64,000 nt of DNA from Pseudomonas marginalis (GCF_900105325.1 NZ_FNSU01000003.1:2790001-2854000); one strand, 5' to 3'. Positions 33,546-42,208 are shown, counted from the first letter of the stretch. Program-made: numbers and translations. Notes: generated from the sequence alone by a model not told the origin.

Positions 33546-35004
33546 TAGGGCTCTCTACCAACGCCGGACGACGGTCAGCCGCGCCGCCCAGTACCGCATA
33601 AATCCCACCGGCAACCAGGAAAGTGACGATCCAGCCCAGGCCATTGTGGCCCAGCCAGGAGTCGGACAACGGCCCGGCGAACCAGATGTTCTCGGCAGTG
33701 GTGCCAATGGTGGTGAAGCTGAAACCCAGCACGATGGCCACGGCCCAGGCGCCGAAGGCACGCCATTCCACACCGCCGCGATACCAGTAGGCGCTGCTTG
33801 GGCTCACGTCCAGCAGGTCCTTGGGGCTGTAGTAGTGACGATGGATCAGGTCGACCACAAAGATCCCCACCCACGCGGTGATCGGCACCGCCAGCAACGA
33901 GATGAAGGTGATGAACGGGCCGTAGAAACTGTCGGCGATCAGCATGAAGTAGATGGAACCGGCGAAGATCGCCACGATGTCGACGATCACCGCATGCACG
34001 CGCTTGACCTTCAGGCCAAGGGTCAAGGTGGTGAGGCCGGCCGAATACACCGACAGGTTGTTCGACAGCAGCAGCCCGCCAAACGCGGTGATCAGGTACG
34101 GCACCGCCATCCAGGTGGGCAGCATGTCGCGGATCGCGATGATCGGGTCAGTGGCCGCGGCCAGGTCGTTGTTGCCGACCGACAGCAGGCCGCCGAGGGT
34201 AATCAGCAACACCAGCGGAATGCCCGCACCAAATGCCGCCGACGCCACCAGGCGCACGGCCGTGACGCTGCGGTGCTGGTAGCGCGACATGTCGGCACCG
34301 GCGTTGGCCCAGCCGATACCGGTACCGGCGGCCATGGTGCCGATGCCGATGATCATCGCGCTCAGGGGAGCCGGGGTGGCGTTGAACACCGCACTCCAGT
34401 CGATGGTGGCGCAGAGGAAACCGCCCACCAGGATATTCAACGCGCCGAACACGTAGGTGGCCCACTTCTGGATCACCAGCAAGGTGGCGTGGCCCAGGCC
34501 CGATACGGCCAAGGTCAGCAACACGAACATGCCGATGAAGATCAGGGTGAGGACCGGTGCGCTTTTCGCCTCCACCGCAGAGCCGAACAGAATTGAACAC
34601 AACGACAGCAACACGAAGGCCGCCGTGGTGGTGTTGACGGTTTCCCAGCCCAGGCGCGACATCAACGACACCAGCGTCGGGCCGATATTGCCGCGCACGC
34701 CGAAGATGGCGCGGGACAAGGTCAGGCTGGGGGCACGACCGCGACGGCCGGCGATGGAGATGATGCCCACCACGGCGAACGAGCCGGCAGCACCTAGGAT
34801 CGCGACGATGATCGCCTGCCAGATGGCCAGGCCGCGAAACGCCACGAGGGTGGCGCCGAGGGGCAGGCCGAGGATGCTGATATTGGCGGCGAACCACACC
34901 CAGAACAGTTGCAGTGGATGGCCGTTGCACTCGCCTTCAGGGACCGGTTCGATACCGCGGGTTTCCAATTGCCCGGCGCTTTGGCCGGAAGAAGTGCTGC
35001 TCAT
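33538..35004 (-). CDS. NCS1 family permease (purine/cytosine permease-like)
   Basis: 488 residues with about twelve transmembrane helices. Family features include NISILGLPLGATL, GRRGRAPSLTLSRAIFGVRGN and AGTGIGWANAGADMSRY. Imports a nucleobase, nucleoside or related compound with a cation. The start at 35004 is chosen from the family-like N-terminus; the open frame to 35238 runs through the neighbouring gene. It is flanked by the PfkB kinase (8-base overlap) and the ADP-ribosylglycohydrolase-like gene (59 bases), so transport and metabolism are coupled in one operon. Confidence 0.88.
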   Translation of the reverse strand: MSSTSSGQSAGQLETRGIEPVPEGECNGHPLQLFWVWFAANISILGLPLGATLVAFRGLAIWQAIIVAILGAAGSFAVVGIISIAGRRGRAPSLTLSRAIFGVRGNIGPTLVSLMSRLGWETVNTTTAAFVLLSLCSILFGSAVEAKSAPVLTLIFIGMFVLLTLAVSGLGHATLLVIQKWATYVFGALNILVGGFLCATIDWSAVFNATPAPLSAMIIGIGTMAAGTGIGWANAGADMSRYQHRSVTAVRLVASAAFGAGIPLVLLITLGGLLSVGNNDLAAATDPIIAIRDMLPTWMAVPYLITAFGGLLLSNNLSVYSAGLTTLTLGLKVKRVHAVIVDIVAIFAGSIYFMLIADSFYGPFITFISLLAVPITAWVGIFVVDLIHRHYYSPKDLLDVSPSSAYWYRGGVEWRAFGAWAVAIVLGFSFTTIGTTAENIWFAGPLSDSWLGHNGLGWIVTFLVAGGIYAVLGGAADRRPALVESPNV

Positions 35005-35063
35005 GAGTGGTGCTCCTGGTGCCTGTATTGTTGTGGTTGTGGCGGATACGCGGTCTTCCTGAC

Positions 35064-36065
35064 TCAGCGCAATGCGAGCAAGCCTTGAACCAGCGGCTGC
35101 AGATCGAGGCCGTTGACCTGCTTGACCTGTTTGATCATCGATTCGGGCCAGCACTGCAGGCCGAGGCAGGCACCGAGCATCGCGCCGAGCATCGCGGCAA
35201 TCGTGTCGGTATCGCCGCCCAGGCTGGCAGCCAGGCACAGGGCTTCGAACGCGTTCATGGCCCCCACCGCCACTTGCTGGGCGAGGGCAAACGACACCAC
35301 CACCGATTCCTGGGAGGCGACGGAGGTGCCGATCAATTCATACAGGAGGTCGGCGAACAGGGCTGTGTCGCCGCTGCCGACGCTCAGGGTGCGCGCCCAA
35401 CTGATCCGGGTGGAGATGCGCCCGCCGGCAATCCAATGGCCATGGCCTTCCGCCTGTTGAGCCACCTGGGTGCCGATATTCAAGGCTTCACCCAAGTCCA
35501 CACCGTTGATGCCCGCGGACACCACCGCCGCCACTGCCGCGGCGCTGGAGATGCCCAGGTTGGTGTTGTGGGTGACCTGGCAGGCCTGGATCACCGCCTG
35601 GATAAATCGCGCCGGGTCGCTGACATCGGCGGCGATTCCCACTGGGGTGATGCGCATGGCGGCGCCATTGGTGGTGCCGTAGCGCCCGGATTCTTCCGGG
35701 GTATGGCCGTTGAGGATCATATCGATTGCACGCTTGGTCGACGGGCCGAGCAGATCCTGGGAGCCCTTGGCGCGCATCACCGCTTCCCAATCGATCAGGC
35801 GCCGGGCGAGCACGGCGGGGTCGATCTTGCCTCGGCCCTCGACCAGCAGCTCACCGACCAGGATCGCTTGCTCGGTGTCATCGGTGATGGAGCCCGCCGG
35901 CATATTGGGCGCGATGGGTTGGTCGGCGTCGGCATTTTCCAGGCCGGTAATGGCACCAAAGCGCTGTTGCACTTGCTCACGGCTCAGGGATTGGGTGGGC
36001 ATGCCCAGGGCATCGCCCAACGCCAGGCCGTAGAAAGCGCCGAGGGCGCGGGTATTGGGGGTCAT
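35064..36065 (-). CDS. ADP-ribosylglycohydrolase family protein
   Basis: 333 residues. The metal-binding signature of the family is complete: GLALGDALGMP (about 13-23), SITDDTEQ (about 59-66) and SLGGDTDTIA near the C-terminus. Members cleave N- or O-glycosidic bonds of ADP-ribose adducts or related ribosides with two Mg ions. In this operon a role in splitting an imported riboside is more likely than protein de-ADP-ribosylation; this is inference from the permease and kinase neighbours. Its start overlaps the GntR stop by four bases. Confidence 0.9.
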   Translation of the reverse strand: MTPNTRALGAFYGLALGDALGMPTQSLSREQVQQRFGAITGLENADADQPIAPNMPAGSITDDTEQAILVGELLVEGRGKIDPAVLARRLIDWEAVMRAKGSQDLLGPSTKRAIDMILNGHTPEESGRYGTTNGAAMRITPVGIAADVSDPARFIQAVIQACQVTHNTNLGISSAAAVAAVVSAGINGVDLGEALNIGTQVAQQAEGHGHWIAGGRISTRISWARTLSVGSGDTALFADLLYELIGTSVASQESVVVSFALAQQVAVGAMNAFEALCLAASLGGDTDTIAAMLGAMLGACLGLQCWPESMIKQVKQVNGLDLQPLVQGLLALR

Positions 36066-36775
36066 TTTGAAGATCCAAACTGCAGGTGCAGGCGAAAGTG
36101 CAGAGGGTCGAGCAGGCTTTCGACGTACTCCATGAAGCGCTCGCGGCGATCGTAGGTGGTGCGCGAGGCCTTGAGGAACACCGTGCCCACCGGGCGGCCA
36201 AGCAACTCGGCGTCTTCATCGCTGAGGGGCTCGGCGCCGATCCATTGGTCACCTTCGGCACCGACGTAACCGTAGGCTGCCAGGGTGATGGTCAGGGAAT
36301 TATCGATCAGCCCAACGCGCGGCAGGCTTTCCAGGCCACCGGACGCGGGCATCAGCGAGCGCTCAAGGGAAACGGCCGTGCCATCAGTCGTGCGGCGACG
36401 GCGGTCGAGGGCGATAAATTGGTCGGTGCCGAAGCGACTGAACAGATCGGCGCGCGTCACCGCTTCCAGGCGCAGAATATCGGTGGTCACCAGGGCCCCG
36501 GTGTCCGCCAGGGCCTGGGCCCAACCGCTGGTTTGATCCAGCGCCATGCCATCAAATGTGACGATGGAGCCCACGCCGCTCTGGGTCGCGATGTAATTGC
36601 GCCTTTTGAGTTCGGCGAGGGCTTCACGCAGCGTGCCCCGGCTGACCGCAAACTCTTCAGCCAGTTGATGCTCGCCCGGCAACAGGAAACCGTCGGCCAT
36701 CACCCCTCCCTCGATACGGCGGATGAGCTCGTCGACGACGCGTTTTTTCTTATCAAATCGGACATGTCTAATCAT
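36062..36775 (-). CDS. GntR/HutC family transcriptional regulator with UTRA domain
   Basis: 237 residues from the ATG at 36775: winged helix-turn-helix (about 8-72, LPGEHQLAEEFAVSRGTLREALAELKRRNYI) and UTRA effector domain (about 90-230). First gene of the four-gene permease/kinase/hydrolase operon, and translationally coupled to it, so it is most likely the local regulator. A TTG two codons upstream is an alternative start. The start codon lies inside a near-perfect palindrome, which suggests autoregulation. Confidence 0.9.
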   Translation of the reverse strand: MIRHVRFDKKKRVVDELIRRIEGGVMADGFLLPGEHQLAEEFAVSRGTLREALAELKRRNYIATQSGVGSIVTFDGMALDQTSGWAQALADTGALVTTDILRLEAVTRADLFSRFGTDQFIALDRRRRTTDGTAVSLERSLMPASGGLESLPRVGLIDNSLTITLAAYGYVGAEGDQWIGAEPLSDEDAELLGRPVGTVFLKASRTTYDRRERFMEYVESLLDPLHFRLHLQFGSSK

Positions 36776-36777
36776 GT
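36762..36777. promoter_or_regulatory. Palindrome over the GntR start codon, likely operator
   Basis: ACATG (36762-36766), six bases, then CATGT (36773-36777). The dyad covers the ATG of the GntR gene at 36775, a common place for an autoregulatory GntR/HutC site. Confidence 0.5.
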
Positions 36778-36845
36778 ACAAATTGATAACCGAAAGCGGC
36801 CATTTGCAGCAAGCGAATTATTTCAGGGAGATGAAAAAACCGGTC

Positions 36846-37406
36846 TCACGGCTCCAGGCCAATACGGAAAAACTCGCCGCCGCTCCATACGCCAAGCCAG
36901 TTCTGACCATTGATCGGGCGACTCACTGCCAACTCCACCAATTGGTAGAACACATTGCGATGCACCAGGGCTTCGAGGTTGGTACGCACGCGCAGATAGG
37001 GGGACGGTTCCTGGGTGACGGGATCGATCACCACCCGCAGTGGATGCTCAATATCGGCTGCAACCTGCTCGTCGACGTTGGTGGTGAAACGCAGCACCTG
37101 GCTTTCGCCCTGCCCTTCGACGTCGAGAGTAACCGCGACAAAGGGCGCATCATCGACGGTGATACCGACTTTTTCCACTGGGGTGATCAGGAAGTAATCA
37201 TCGCCATCTCGGCGGATGATATTAGAAAACAATTTGACCATCGGCTTACGCCCGATCGGCGTGCCCTGGTAGAACCAGGTGCCGTCACGGGCGATGCGCA
37301 TGTCGATGTTGCCGCAGAAATCCGGGTTCCACAGATGCACCGGCGCCGGTCCCTTGCCCTTGGGCAACTGAGCCAACAGATCGTTGGCCTTGGCGGAATC
37401 GGTCAT
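36846..37406 (-). CDS. DUF1285 domain-containing protein
   Basis: 186 residues of the DUF1285 family: PVHLWNPDFCGNIDMRIARDGTWFYQGTPIGR at the start of the conserved region, then FSNIIRRDGDDYFLITPVEKVGI. A cytoplasmic two-domain beta-rich protein of unknown function. The start at 37406 follows from MTDSAKAND; a longer frame to 37478 overlaps the neighbouring lipoprotein gene. It lies 16 bases downstream of the DUF4823 gene and is probably cotranscribed. Confidence 0.88.
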   Translation of the reverse strand: MTDSAKANDLLAQLPKGKGPAPVHLWNPDFCGNIDMRIARDGTWFYQGTPIGRKPMVKLFSNIIRRDGDDYFLITPVEKVGITVDDAPFVAVTLDVEGQGESQVLRFTTNVDEQVAADIEHPLRVVIDPVTQEPSPYLRVRTNLEALVHRNVFYQLVELAVSRPINGQNWLGVWSGGEFFRIGLEP

Positions 37407-37422
37407 GGTGTTCTCCTTGGTG

Positions 37423-38028
37423 TTACTGATCGCCCATGCCCAACAGGCCTCGGGCGTACTGCGCCAAGGGGCGGGCAATCAGGTCTTCTGGCTTGTTGTC
37501 GTGGAACGTCAGTAAACCGCCACGACTGCGAATACGTGCAGTATCAATCAAATACTGGGTGCTGGTCTCGATCAACATGATCTGGATTACCCCGTTGTCC
37601 AGGCCAAGCCGGTCCAGCGCCTCTTGATCAGCCCATTCGTCGGCGTTGCCGATACGGTCATCGGCCTTGGCGAAACGGCAGTACAGCAGGTAGTGGGCAC
37701 CCGCCGCACGGGCCTCGGCCATCGCCTGCTCCAGGCCTTCCGGCTGACGAGCACGACGCACCATGGGGAAGTATTCGACGAAACCGTTGAAGGCTTCCTC
37801 GGCCACCACATTCGGCCGCGGGTAGGCGCTGCCGGGCGGTACAAATGCACCCTGGGCGATAAATACAAAGGAATCCGGCTGTATGCGCACCGAGGCGGTA
37901 CGACGAGTGTCGCTGTGGTCCAGCAACCCGGCGTCGCTCATCTGATAACGGGTGCCTTCGGCCATATCGCTGACGGTCATGCAACCACTCAGCGTCAACG
38001 ACGCCAGCAACAAAACCAGACTACGCAT
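37423..38028 (-). CDS. DUF4823 domain-containing lipoprotein
   Basis: 201 residues. Signal peptide with lipobox LSGC (Cys16) after MRSLVLLLASLT. The mature part contains ARAAGAHYLLYCRFAKADDR and IETSTQYLIDTARIRSRGG, typical of DUF4823. GGAGG six bases before the ATG at 38028 decides the start. Outer-membrane or periplasmic lipoprotein of unknown function, conserved beside the DUF1285 gene. Confidence 0.88.
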   Translation of the reverse strand: MRSLVLLLASLTLSGCMTVSDMAEGTRYQMSDAGLLDHSDTRRTASVRIQPDSFVFIAQGAFVPPGSAYPRPNVVAEEAFNGFVEYFPMVRRARQPEGLEQAMAEARAAGAHYLLYCRFAKADDRIGNADEWADQEALDRLGLDNGVIQIMLIETSTQYLIDTARIRSRGGLLTFHDNKPEDLIARPLAQYARGLLGMGDQ

Positions 38029-38117
38029 CCTAATCCTCCAGAAGCCGGTGACGGAAAACCGGCGAATGGACACGAGATGCAGAATCCGCGCCATTTGGAA
38101 ACAACGCAGAACTAAAT

Positions 38118-38143
38118 GTGGGAGGGGGCTTGCTCCCTCCCAC
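38118..38143. repeat. Compact REP hairpin
   Basis: GTGGGAGGG pairs with CCCTCCCAC around GGCTTGCT. It is one REP arm folded on itself without the usual spacer, in the gap between moaA and the DUF4823 gene. Confidence 0.8.
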
Positions 38144-38172
38144 ATTGGATGATGTTTAATCTTGGGAAAGCA

Positions 38173-39141
38173 TTATCCGCCAATGATCTTCATGATCGTC
38201 GCACCGCCGGAGAAGGCCACTTCCTGCTTATCGCCCAAGGCCTTCATCAGCAGGCCTTGCAGGGCCGGCAGCGCCTGGTGGCGAGGCTTGTCCAACAGGT
38301 CGCCGACATAGTGACGGTTGCTCGACGACAGGCAGCCATGCAGCCAGCCGGTCGACGACAAGCGCAGCCGTGAACAGGTGCGGCAGAACGGTACGCTTTC
38401 GTTGGCGATCACGCCGAAGAAGCCTTTGCCCGGCACTTCGTAGCGTACCGCCGTGGCATCCACGGGAGCGTTGGCTTGCAGGTATTCGTGGTGTTCGCCG
38501 ATCAGGCCGAGCAGCTGTTGCAGGCTGACGAACTGCTGCAGGAATGCATTGGAGTCCTTGGCCAGGTGGCCCATGCGCATCAACTCGATAAAACGCAGCT
38601 CGTAGCCACGCTCCAGACAGTAGTCGAGCAGCGGCATCACCTGGTCGAGGTTCTGGCCGCGCAACGGCACCATGTTGACCTTGATCTTGATCCCGGCAGC
38701 ACGCGCCTGGTCCATGCCATCGAGCACGGTCGCCAGGTCGCCGCCACGGGCGATGCTGCGAAAGGCGCCGGCATCCAGGGTATCGAGGGAGACGTTGATA
38801 CGCCGAATCCCCGCATCCACCAGCAGCGGCAGTTTGCGCGCCAGCAACTGGCCGTTGGTGGTCAGGCTGATGTCGCTGAGGCCCATGCCGCCCACGGCGC
38901 CCATGAAGGCTTCCAGCTTGGGGCTGACCAGCGGCTCGCCACCGGTGATGCGCAAGCGCTCGATGCCCGCCGCCTCGATCAGGTAGGCCACGCCACGGGC
39001 CATGGCCTCGGCCGAGAGTTCGTCCTGGGCAGCCACCAGCCGCTTGCCGTTCGGCACGCAGTAGGTACACGCGTAATTGCAGGCTGAGGTCAGGCTGATC
39101 CGCAAATTGCGAAAACGCCTGCCTTGACGATCAACGATCAT
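38173..39141 (-). CDS. moaA: GTP 3',8-cyclase MoaA
   Basis: 322 residues. Radical SAM enzyme for the first step of molybdenum cofactor synthesis. The SAM-binding 4Fe-4S cluster is Cys21, Cys25, Cys28 (ACNYACTYCVP) and the second cluster is Cys253, Cys256, Cys270. The C-terminal double glycine (KIIGG), needed for activity in MoaA, is present. The partner moaC is not adjacent, as is common in pseudomonads, which may carry more than one moaA. XdhC- and MocA-like genes for molybdoenzyme maturation lie elsewhere in the window. Confidence 0.94.
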   Translation of the reverse strand: MIVDRQGRRFRNLRISLTSACNYACTYCVPNGKRLVAAQDELSAEAMARGVAYLIEAAGIERLRITGGEPLVSPKLEAFMGAVGGMGLSDISLTTNGQLLARKLPLLVDAGIRRINVSLDTLDAGAFRSIARGGDLATVLDGMDQARAAGIKIKVNMVPLRGQNLDQVMPLLDYCLERGYELRFIELMRMGHLAKDSNAFLQQFVSLQQLLGLIGEHHEYLQANAPVDATAVRYEVPGKGFFGVIANESVPFCRTCSRLRLSSTGWLHGCLSSSNRHYVGDLLDKPRHQALPALQGLLMKALGDKQEVAFSGGATIMKIIGG

Positions 39142-39172
39142 GGATCACTCCGGCAGAGGATGATTCGGGCGT

Positions 39173-39204
39173 GCTAAAAACTGACTGATAAATCAGCTTT
39201 TAGC
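39173..39204 (-). other. Hairpin between the TetR gene and moaA
   Basis: GCTAAAA and TTTTAGC form outer arms and CTGA/TCAG inner arms, with CTGATAAATCAG at the centre. It follows the TetR gene on the minus strand and precedes moaA, so it may terminate the former or be an operator for the latter. Confidence 0.45.
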
Positions 39205-39255
39205 AATATCCTTGCCTGAGTATATTCCTGGGTTACTGCGCCTGGCAGCAAATCA

Positions 39256-39924
39256 TTACGTGGCCGGGGTTTCGACGGGGGCCGCTTCAACCAGTGCCGG
39301 CTCGGAGCTGTGCTTGCGCTTGTTGCCCATGCGCACACCGATATCCATCAGGAACTGGAAGAAACCTTCCTGGTCTTCCAGCACATTGCTCCAGAACGGC
39401 GAGTGGTACAGCGCCACGGCGCCGTGCACCAAGGCCCAGGCGGCGCAGTAGTGGAAATACGGCGGTACGTCTTCAAGCTTGCCTTCGCTGATGCGGCCCT
39501 TGATCAGCAGGGTCAGGCGCTCGAAGTTCGAGGCGCGGATCTTGTGCAGCTCCTCGACCATCTCCGGCACTTGATGGCCCTTGACCACCTTCTCTTCCAG
39601 GCGGTCGAACAGGCGGTAGCGCTGCGGGTCGCGCATGCGGAACTCGAAGTAGGCGCGGGACAGCGCTTCCTTGTCCTTGTCGACATCGGCCGAATGCAGC
39701 AGCTCGTTCAAGTCGCGCTCGTAGTCGAGCATCAGGCGCAGGTAGATCTCGGCCTTGGACTTGAAGTGCTTGTAGATCGTGCCTTTGCCGATACCCACGG
39801 CATCCGCGATCATCTCGACGGTGACGCTGTCTTCGCCTTGTTCGAGGAACAACTTGAGTGCGGTGTCGAGAATTTCCTGCTCACGGCGGCGAAACTCACG
39901 GACCTTACGGGGTTCTTTGTGCAT
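39256..39924 (-). CDS. TetR/AcrR family transcriptional regulator
   Basis: 222 residues: N-terminal helix-turn-helix (about 15-60, TVEMIADAVGIGKGTIYKHFKSKAEIY in two parts) and an all-helical ligand domain. The start at 39924 gives MHKEPRKVREFRRREQ, a basic arm typical of this subgroup; a longer frame to 39981 is less likely. Its position next to rgsA and tatD matches the regulator at the corresponding P. aeruginosa locus (PA2957 region). Ligand and targets unknown. Confidence 0.88.
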   Translation of the reverse strand: MHKEPRKVREFRRREQEILDTALKLFLEQGEDSVTVEMIADAVGIGKGTIYKHFKSKAEIYLRLMLDYERDLNELLHSADVDKDKEALSRAYFEFRMRDPQRYRLFDRLEEKVVKGHQVPEMVEELHKIRASNFERLTLLIKGRISEGKLEDVPPYFHYCAAWALVHGAVALYHSPFWSNVLEDQEGFFQFLMDIGVRMGNKRKHSSEPALVEAAPVETPAT

Positions 39925-40231
39925 GAGGAAGAGGTCTGCAAAGGTCGGAATAGGGAGGGCTGCGCAGGGCCACGAATACATGGCGATACGATTTACCCAG
40001 TGCGAGGGATTATCCCGACTGAACGGTCGTTGGGCAACGTCTATGTGAACCCGCCCTGCACTTTACTTTCAAGGCGCCAACGTTTTCATGCCTATCAGTC
40101 AGAAATAATACGCAACAACTGCACCCGTGCACCTGCCCAATGAGAACTCAAGCGAAGCGCATGTATTCCAAATCTGTTTAAAAAACGATCAGTCGCGACT
40201 GGACTGAATCAGATACTGATCAATACTTGAA
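39925..40231. other. Intergenic region upstream of the rgsA-like RNA
   Basis: No coding sequence seen. It carries the divergent promoters of the TetR gene (minus strand) and of the small RNA. I did not find a convincing GacA-type upstream activating sequence. Confidence 0.55.
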
Positions 40232-40353
40232 CTGTCGGCGTGACATCTCCCCCAAGTGAAGCGCCGACCTGGGTACCGACGGACTGTGTGCCCTTGTTTT
40301 ACTCCTAATGGTCTTAACCCGGATTCACCCCCCAGAACCCGGGTTTTTTTTGC
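40232..40353 (+). ncRNA. rgsA: Small regulatory RNA, probable RgsA (P16)
   Basis: The gap between the TetR gene and tatD has a plus-strand terminator (AACCCGG ... CCGGGTT, 40316-40345, then eight T) unrelated to either minus-strand neighbour. A CAATACT element at about 40219, near the RpoS-type -10 CTATACT, would start an RNA near 40232, giving about 120 nt. RgsA of P. aeruginosa is of this size, RpoS-dependent, and encoded between the same two genes. The identity rests on size and synteny, not on aligned sequence; exact 5' end is uncertain. Confidence 0.7.
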
Positions 40354-40369
40354 CTGCGATTCAGTCGTG

Positions 40370-41155
40370 TCATGCGGCGACGTGGGCCAGCGGGAACAGG
40401 CGCTTGAAGTTCTCGGTGGTCTGCTCGGCAAAGCGCTCATAGGACTCACCGCGCAGCATCGCCAGGTAGTCCGCCACATCCCGTACATATTCGGGCAGGT
40501 TCGGTTTGCCACGATGGGGAATCGGCGCCAGGTACGGCGAATCGGTTTCCACCAGCAGGCGGTCGGCTGGCACTTGGCGCGCCACGTCGCGCAGGGCATC
40601 GGCATTGCGGAAAGTGACAATGCCCGACAGGGAAATATAGAACCCCAGGTCGAGCGCTGCCTTGGCCATGTCCCAATCCTCGGTAAAGCAATGCAACACG
40701 CCGGCCTGGGGCAACGCGGCTTCGCGCAACAGGGCCAGGGTGTCGGCACGGGCACCACGGGTGTGGACGATCACCGGCTTGCCGGTTTGCCCGGCGGCCT
40801 GCAAATGCAGGCGAAACGAGGCCTGCTGCAACTCGGCGGCTTCCGGCTCGTAATGGTAGTCCAGGCCGGTTTCGCCAATGGCCACCACCCGCGAGTGATT
40901 GAGCTCACCCAGCAGCCAGTCGAGGGCCGGGGCTTCGCCGGGCTTGAGGTCCAGCGGGTGGATACCCACCGAGCAATCCACATCGGCATAACGCTCAGCC
41001 AAGGCTTTGACGTCGGCAGCATTTTCGGCGCTGACGCCAATGCACAGGAAATGCCCTACCCCACGCTGGCGTGCAGCGTCGAGGGCAGCATCCAGGGAGC
41101 CGCCATGCTGGGCAAGGTCGAGGCGATCAAGGTGGCAATGGGAATCTACAAGCAT
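40370..41155 (-). CDS. tatD: TatD family metal-dependent hydrolase
   Basis: 261 residues. MLVDSHCHLDRLDL is the TatD start with metal ligands His7 and His9. GETGLDYHY holds the next ligand Glu, and later VIHTRGA, HCFTED and VETDSPYLAP complete the binuclear site. TatD-type enzymes are Mg-dependent DNases or hydrolases linked to DNA repair and quality control. It is last in the holB-side gene string. pilZ, which separates it from holB in many pseudomonads, is absent. Confidence 0.9.
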   Translation of the reverse strand: MLVDSHCHLDRLDLAQHGGSLDAALDAARQRGVGHFLCIGVSAENAADVKALAERYADVDCSVGIHPLDLKPGEAPALDWLLGELNHSRVVAIGETGLDYHYEPEAAELQQASFRLHLQAAGQTGKPVIVHTRGARADTLALLREAALPQAGVLHCFTEDWDMAKAALDLGFYISLSGIVTFRNADALRDVARQVPADRLLVETDSPYLAPIPHRGKPNLPEYVRDVADYLAMLRGESYERFAEQTTENFKRLFPLAHVAA

Positions 41156-41218
41156 AGGAAATTACGACTTAGGTCACGGAAAGTGTCTGGCCAACGATAC
41201 ACTCGTCGGCCAAGGAAA
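41156..41218. other. Short gap where pilZ is usually found
   Basis: Only 63 bases separate tatD and holB. AGGAAATTA occurs at both sides (41156-41164 and 41212-41220) as a 9-base direct repeat. No remnant of a pilZ coding region is visible. Confidence 0.6.
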
Positions 41219-42208
41219 TTAACGGCGGCCGAGCAAGCCAACCCACTGCACCAGCAGGGCTTCAAGCAACAGCACGCGGTTGAGGTTGGCCTTGCCGAGC
41301 ACCTTCTGGCGCTGGGCGAGGATCCAGTCCTGGATAGTCAGCACCTTGTCCTGGGCACTTTTCTGCGCGAGGTATTGCACCACCTTGCGCATGTCCGGCA
41401 GGCCCAGGCCGTTTTCATCCTGGGTCAACTGGTAGCGCAGGATCAGGCTCGACCAATCACAGAACCAGTCGAACAGCAGCAGCAAGGGAATGTCCTTCCA
41501 GGCGCTTTCAGCCAACTGGGTGGCGGACAGCTCTTGCTTGAGCAGTTTTTTCACCCCATCCACAACCAGGGCGCGTTGCTCACGTACGCCCTGGGCTTGC
41601 AGCTTGACGGCCGCCAGCGGGGAACCGGCCGCCAGGGTCAGCAACTCGATCCGCTCCTCTGCGGAGCAATCCGGCAGCGCCTTCGCCAGCCATTGCAGGC
41701 TCATGGCTTCGCTGGGCAACGGGCAGGCCTGCTGTACACAACGGCTGCGAATGGTCGGCAACAAGCGGCTGGACTGGTGGCTCACCAGCAACAGCACCGT
41801 GTCGCCGGAGGGTTCTTCCAGGCTCTTGAGCAAGGCATTGGCGGCGTTGATGTTCATCGCCTCCACCGGCTCGATCAGCACCACCTTGCGCCCGCCCATC
41901 TGCGCGGTCTGCACCACGAAACTGACGAGGTCACGCACCTGGTCGACCTTGATCGCCTTATCGGCCTCCTCGGGTTCGAGCAGGTAGTTGTCCGGGTGGC
42001 TGCCGGCCTTGAGCAACAGGCAGGATTTGCACGCGCCGCAGGCTTCAAGGTTGACCGGGCGCTGGCACAGCAGGCTGGCCATGAGTCGCTCAGCCAGATC
42101 GCGCTTACCAATCCCGATCGGCCCATGCAGCAGATAGGCGTGGGCGTGCTGGGCACGGCCGGCCAACTGCTGCCAGAGACTGTCCTGCCATGGGTAGGCT
42201 TCAGCCAC
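41219..42208 (-). CDS. holB: DNA polymerase III subunit delta'
   Basis: 329 residues. Clamp-loader subunit with an AAA+ fold: modified P-loop GPIGIGKRDLAE near 30, zinc-binding cysteines CGACKSC (about 60) and the sensor region KSLEEPSGDTVLLLVSHQ. It helps load the beta clamp during replication. Its start overlaps the end of tmk by eight bases. Normal length. Confidence 0.93.
   Translation of the reverse strand: MAEAYPWQDSLWQQLAGRAQHAHAYLLHGPIGIGKRDLAERLMASLLCQRPVNLEACGACKSCLLLKAGSHPDNYLLEPEEADKAIKVDQVRDLVSFVVQTAQMGGRKVVLIEPVEAMNINAANALLKSLEEPSGDTVLLLVSHQSSRLLPTIRSRCVQQACPLPSEAMSLQWLAKALPDCSAEERIELLTLAAGSPLAAVKLQAQGVREQRALVVDGVKKLLKQELSATQLAESAWKDIPLLLLFDWFCDWSSLILRYQLTQDENGLGLPDMRKVVQYLAQKSAQDKVLTIQDWILAQRQKVLGKANLNRVLLLEALLVQWVGLLGRR

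Noticed and set aside
39142..39255. A molybdenum-cofactor riboswitch upstream of moaA
   Set aside because: The gap of about 110 bases is too short for the large conserved Moco motif plus the preceding gene's end, and only a simple AT-rich hairpin is visible.
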